Part shown: one piece after another, positions 58,476 to 64,000 of the stretch
Position numbering within the stretch: position 1 is the stretch's first letter
Layout: each line of letters begins with the position of its first letter
DNA from: Hamiltosporidium tvaerminnensis
Lineage: Eukaryota > Microsporidia > Dubosqiidae
Direction: 5' to 3'
Assembly: GCA_022605425.2 (NCBI GenBank)
Contig: JAKIMF020000005.1
Coordinates: forward strand, 62,001-126,000
Length of the DNA stretch: 64,000 nucleotides
Made by a program: the position numbers and the translations under genes
The notes under the pieces: model-generated
Databases searched by the model: none
What the model was told of the DNA's origin: nothing
The model's input: only the letters and a program-made list of their open reading frames with translations

Positions 58476-61400
58476 TAAAAATTATACTAAAAGCGCATAA
58501 ATATTTGAAAAAATAATTTAGTATAATTTTGAAAAGATCAAATAAGGCTAATAAAAATTTGGGATCATCAAATCTTACTTGGTACCAGATGAGATGATAA
58601 ATCTGTTTAACTCAACTCTCTAGGCTCAATACTAAGCCAATCTTGAATATATTTCTCTCCAAAGACAACTGAAATTTCAAAAAGAAGCCATCATATGCTC
58701 GATTCAATAAGAAGCAACTTAAAAAAATTTGTAAAATATTTTATTCTAAAAAAATGTCGTATAACTCCGAAGACGAAATAAACAAAAAATTTCATACAAA
58801 AATTTACACAAAAAATAGGGAAAATTATGGTTGCAAAAGAATAAATTGAAATTAGTTTTATTATACCTTTCGCACCAGTTTATAAACAGCCTTCATTAGA
58901 ATAGATCAAACCAGGACATTTATAAAACATTCAGTCTCAATGAAAAAGGATTGATCGTAAAACAGGCTAAGATACGCTCTTTAAATCTCTATATATTGCC
59001 GAAGTCTTTTCGATTGAGAATTTTCACCTGTACGTAAATTTACCGAGAAATGTTATTTAATTTTGTTCTCATGCTCCTTTTTGCAAAATTTTATAAACTC
59101 GTAGCTAATTTCCTCTCTTTTTTTTTTTAATTTCATCTATTATTAGTTATTTTAATAACGCCGAAGTTGAGTAAAATTGAAGACAATGCCGATGTGTCAA
59201 ATTCTTTGAACCCAAGAGTCAGTCCTTATACACATTTTGTTTTAAATAACTTAACAGAACTACTACAAAGGAAAAGCGCAAATATAAACGTTTCGTTTTC
59301 GATATTTATGTTTTCAGAAAGCAGTTAAACTACCAGGTTATCTTAAGAAAAACACAAATTGAGAATCTTTCGTGCTGATGTATACAGTTTTTCTACTTTT
59401 ACGAAAAATACTTGCTATACTTACGCTAATTTTTATCAGATTTTTTTGTATTTCTGTTGTAAACTCGAGTTTGAGTATGACATTAACACGCCCTAAATAG
59501 TTATTTCGTTTACCCCAAGAAAGAGTGAAAAATAAACCAAACAGAAGACCTTCATTTCACAAACAATCTTTCTTGGATACTTCTTCAACGCCGGCACACG
59601 GCAGTATACTTTTCTTTTTAAGCTACAATCGATTTATACATTTGGTTTTTGGTTTGAGTTGTAATGCGAACCTCGGAATTTAATTCTGAAGAGCCGGATT
59701 CGATCCCCGGTTAGTCACGCTTTTTATTTCGTTAAGAAAGCTCGCGTGAAGCTTACAACCTATCAATTCAAAGAAAATTGTCTTTGGAACGCCTATAACC
59801 TGGCAACACTAAGCATTATTTTCGAATCGGGATTCATCCGAGGGAAAGAGCGAGCTATCAAATAAATAAATCTCAACTGCAAAGACAACACGTCTTTAAA
59901 TTGAACTTAATATAACTTACCAAGTGCCTATTATCTTCCTAGTTTAAAGTTTACGAATTTGTTAAACAATTTTTTTTATCAAAAACCAAGCGAATATTAG
60001 GCTCATATAGATCGAGTGATATGCAATCCTATGGTTTTTGCATTTTTCGAGATAACCAATTTTTTTACCTGTTTTTTGAACTCTAAGCATCATTTCTCTG
60101 TACAGAATTTTACTCCAAAAAGGAAAGAAAAAGCAATGCGTTTACATCTCTTTACACAGACACTTTAAATTTTAAACCAAGTACAAGCATTCAAGAAAGC
60201 AAAAAGCATATGATACGTAGCTTTGCAAAATATATGTGTGTAATTGTTTACTTAGATCTTGCGAAGTTAATGAGTAAAGGTTACAGTAGAGTAGCGTTAG
60301 GACAAAAAACGGTAAAGAGTAAATTAGTGAACTAAGAACGAGTTCTGTACATCTTCTCGGTAATAGTTTATTAATTTTTTTGAATTTGTAATTCTATTTA
60401 GTTAGTAAATTTAGAGGAAACGAAAAAAAAATTAAACCAATAGATGTAATTTCTATTGAGAATCAAAAAAAACCATTAAAAAATAAAGAAAGTATTCGAA
60501 ATTATTGAAGCGGCATTTTGTCTAATGCGGTATATATTTTGATATAACGCATCTCATTATGTCTAGTTTTTGGCCAAATCTATACTATAAATTCGTAATG
60601 TATTTAAAAATTACGTAATTCATCTGGAAGACCTCCGGATCAAATCAAAATCAAGAATCAATTGTTTTAATGAACAGAAATTGTAAATTTGGCGTTTGCT
60701 AATTTTTATAAAGCGAGAGAACAAATGTACAGTGAAATCGTCTTTTATATTTACTTTTGTATGAAAATTTGATAATATAATATATTTTTTTAAAATAGCT
60801 TAGATCTCTGCAATAGAGACACTGACTCAAATATTTGCAAAATGATTTCCGTTTAATTCTTTGTAGCTTAAATCAATTCAGAAGCAAAACAATTAGTTTT
60901 AACAAAATAAATCTCGGTTCATTTTTTCGAGGAAAACAAGATATGATAGATGATGATAAATATTTATTTTCATAATCTGAGATTTGCTCAAATAAAGCCT
61001 TTATTTTGAATTTAAATATACATTACAAACGTTTCAGATTTGAATTTTCTCGATACTGCTTTATTATAACATTCAGATATGCTTTATGAGAAGAGGATGA
61101 AGATTTGACAATTATTTAGCAAATTTCTAATAATTAAATAGTTTAATTTCAGTGCTCCTACTAATTCATCTTAAACGTTCTTTGTCAAAAGACATCGAGC
61201 TACAAAAAACTTTACTATCTCGATTTATGCTTTAAGCATCGAAACTATATTAAACAATTCACAATGGTTTATCGTTAGCTTAATAATTTTTTTCTGTGAT
61301 ACGCGGCTTTTCTTATTTATAGCTCTTTCTTAAGAATATTCTAGGAATATTCCGCAATAGAATTATATTTCTTCAATTATAACGCAGCATATTTTGTTTT

Positions 61401-64000
61401 GTCTACCATAGTTGCTGTCCAGTCGTCTATATTTAATGCGACTTATTAAGGAAATCATTTATTTTTTCTTAAGATTTCTACTGGTTGGAAAAGATTGTTT
61501 AAGGTGGTATCGTCAAATGTGCTGGTGAATGACCAGCTCTTTACAAATCATCTGTTTATATCGATTCTTTAAATAAAAATAGGCAATAGAAGCAAATAGC
61601 AACAGCAACATTACCATATAAAGCTATTAAATATTATACCTACAGCATTATTTGTTACCCAAATTTTTTTCAACCATCAATAAACCATCGATAAGTTGTG
61701 TATTTGTTTGCCGAAACAAAGAAATCAAAATAAAAACATTTTTTGCAAAGCTTTTACTACAACTCTATACATAAACTCTTTATCAATACTTTTAGAAAAA
61801 CAAGATAACATTTTTTTGTTTTTAAATAAATCTATAACTTGATCTAATTTTTTTCATTAACAATAACCCAAGATTTGTAAAATTTTAATATATATGTTTT
61901 TTCTTTCTTTTAATTTTTAATACTTTGAGATGTCCGAAATAAATTTTCGACTTTGAAAATTATTTTTGCATACAATTACTTTTAAGAAAAATTTATTTAA
62001 ATTAAAGCCACCGAAACCACAGTTTTTTTCTTAAATTCATTGCTAAGTCTATTTATTCAAAAAAATCATTTTTTAGTATTTAAAAGTACAAGCTCACGTG
62101 TCAAATACTAATTGATGGCATTTTGTTTTGGATTAGAAGCCTAAACCACTTTTTAAAATTGCAATTCTATGCTTATAATTTTTAAAAATCACATAAAGTG
62201 CTTTAGCCCATGAACAGAGATGTCTATGCCTAGCCACATTAAACCGTATAATGCTTTGAAGAAAGTCACAAAAACATAAACTAACAATTAATTCAAAATA
62301 AATTGATTCAATCACATAAAATTTCTGATCCAAAAGAAGAGACAAAAAAATACAAATAATTCCAGCGCGTAATTATAAAAAGAGATATGGACAATAAATA
62401 GACTCTATGGTAATCTATACAACAATTCATTTAAATATGTAGACAAAGTGTTTATTGCACATGATTTTAATAATATCATAAAAGAAGGAATAAATAACAA
62501 TTTTTTTTCTTTTTCATAAAAATCAAAAAGACTATAAATCAACTTTTCGTCATTAAATACTGTCTACTTATTGTTAAATATAATGCTAACCCTATATCCA
62601 TTATAAAAAAACCTTTATAGTATATAAAAGAGCCGTACGAAAGATCAAAACGTTTTATAACCAAACTCGAGTTTAAATTTTTTTATCTCAATCGTTTTAA
62701 AAGACATGAGTAAAAATTTAAAGAAGATAGAGATATTTTTTCAAAATTAAAACATAAAGTGGGTTTGGGTTCAAGTATCACAATCTAAGCTACTAATATA
62801 AATTACCCAGAAGTTTTTGAACAAAATCAGTATATAATTCATCTAAAGTTTCATAAACGAAGAACCACATACTTAAACTACACATATGTAGTTAAACATA
62901 AGGAAATCAAAGAATGCCTAATCTATGCATGCGTTGCATCGTCATTCATGATACTAAAATTTATTATATAGTTCGAGTATTGACACAGAAAAGATTTTAA
63001 ATATAGATAAATTACAGAATTTTGGTTTTCAATAATCATCATAATTAGACTTATATGATGATTCGCACCATTAATTAATAATTTTTCGGCATATAAATTA
63101 TTTGACTGACAAATATTTTATTGTTCGCGGAGTGTATTTCTTGCGATTAACATTCTTGAGTTTTTCTAATTATTTGAGTCAGTATGTTGGTTCAAGTTTT
63201 ATTATCAGAAATAAATATTCCTTACCTAGCATCCACATTTACCAAATTATATCGTAGCTTAAGAAAATATTAGCTATTTATTATAAAATTGAGCATATTC
63301 GTACGCTTCTCTTAACTACAATGGATATTATAAGATATTCAAATAAACCGATCTAGAATAGGTTCCGCCAATAAATTGTAAAGCATTTTTTCTGCATTTT
63401 TTAAGTTACGAACGAAATAAATGTATCATCCTCACTGTATCCTAATTTTTAAGAATTTAATTTTTGGTTATGTCAAGACTTTGCTAGCTTGTTATCACAA
63501 AAAAATTATCTAAAATAAGTGTTCGAATAAGATTTGTATTTGTGTCAACAAATCTTTACTTTGAAATTTTGTTAAAATTATTTGTAAATATGAGCGTGAG
63601 TCGCGGCAAAGATAAACATATATCCTGCAAATTCACATACATAAATCCTTTAAAATCTGCTGAATATGATGTTAAAAGAATTTTAATATTTTTAGAAATA
63701 ATTTAGAATTAAACATAAACTATAACTTTTAATATTTATATTTCTAAAATATTGAATTTAGGAATTCTAAATGTGATTTTGAATGTATCTGTTTGTCATG
63801 ATGAATAATAGTCTTGGATAATTCAGTAAAAAATACGTATTAAATTCTCGATACTATTGATAATAAGTTTAAAACTCTGCTTTGGTGCACAAAGAGATAC
63901 TTAAATTAAGTTAGTGCAATTGATCAGTGTATACAAAAATTAGAAATTTCTATGTTTATGCATACATGCCAAAAATAGAAATATGCCATATGAATGTTCG
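58476..64000. other. Long intergenic region, only a tRNA-like sequence seen
   Basis: About 5.5 kb of AT-rich DNA. Apart from the tRNA-like sequence at 59643-59718 I see no gene. The 70-residue ORF at 62133-62345 (minus) has no recognisable feature. Parts between 58560 and 59900 are slightly less AT-rich and may be old decayed insertions. Confidence 0.45.
59643..59718 (+). tRNA. tRNA-like sequence, apparent anticodon UUA, acceptor stem poor
   Basis: A cloverleaf can be drawn in part. The D stem is GTTT (59652-59655) with GAAC (59668-59671). The anticodon stem is TCGGA (59673-59677) with TCTGA (59685-59689), and its seven-base loop ATTTAAT gives anticodon TTA. A four-base variable loop follows. 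The T stem is CCGGA (59694-59698) with CCCGG (59706-59710), with one A-C mismatch, around loop TTCGATC. A run of five T (59721-59725), a Pol III-type terminator, follows. Against a functional tRNA: the acceptor arms (59643-59649 and 59711-59717) pair at only five of seven positions including wobbles, the D loop lacks the usual A14, and 32/38 are A/T. A UUA anticodon would read UAA stop codons, so if real this is a suppressor. A tRNA pseudogene or a tRNA-derived SINE head is likelier. Confidence 0.4.

Overview
This is an AT-rich, gene-poor nuclear window that best fits a microsporidian with an expanded, transposon-filled genome, of the kind known from Edhazardia or Hamiltosporidium. The species cannot be settled from this sequence. 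The evidence is a eukaryotic/archaeal-type tyrosyl-tRNA synthetase, intronless ORFs, CCC/CCCC motifs just upstream of several start codons (a known microsporidian promoter signal), AATAAA signals overlapping or abutting stop codons, lineage-type leucine-rich repeat (LRR) proteins, and abundant decayed retroelements. There is no bacterial operon structure.

Intact or nearly intact genes are few: a predicted membrane protein of unknown function (2654-4369, +), a small secreted acidic protein (10614-11246, -), tyrosyl-tRNA synthetase (33555-34592, -), a large LRR protein (40488-43415, -) and an unrecognised 239-residue protein (48074-48793, +). Two more long genes are each broken by one in-frame stop codon: 13757-15739 (-, TAA) and the LRR gene 20031-22154 (+, TAG). 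A heavily decayed LRR paralog lies at 29461-31265. An ABCG-type transporter pseudogene (52590-54185) ends at a GC-rich island (about 54190-55810). The island has a GC-rich imperfect hairpin at one end and degraded minus-strand ORFs, and may be a fossil insertion of foreign, possibly viral, DNA.

Two repeat families dominate. Family R is the 5'-truncated 3' end of a non-LTR retrotransposon of the restriction-like-endonuclease class, with a CCHC knuckle and a PD-(D/E)XK nuclease; there are seven copies, at about 5.6, 16.8, 24.2, 27.7, 31.6, 46.2 and 56.7 kb. The copy at 24243-25184 has a perfect 14-bp target-site duplication. Family E2 is a GC-richer, apparently non-coding repeat with six copies, at about 12.9, 23.5, 28.6, 49.2, 50.4 and 57.7 kb. 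Two copies are 737 and 736 bp long, each flanked by a perfect 13-bp direct repeat, so E2 looks like a complete retroposed unit. Twice, E2 sits directly 3' of an R tail in the same orientation. A dead Tc1/mariner-like transposase lies at about 46.7-47.3 kb.

Long stretches (1-2649, 6.9-10.6, 17.3-20.0, 34.6-40.5, 43.4-46.1 and 58.5-64 kb) show no convincing genes, apart from a tRNA-like sequence with a UUA anticodon and a T-run terminator at about 59.64-59.72 kb.
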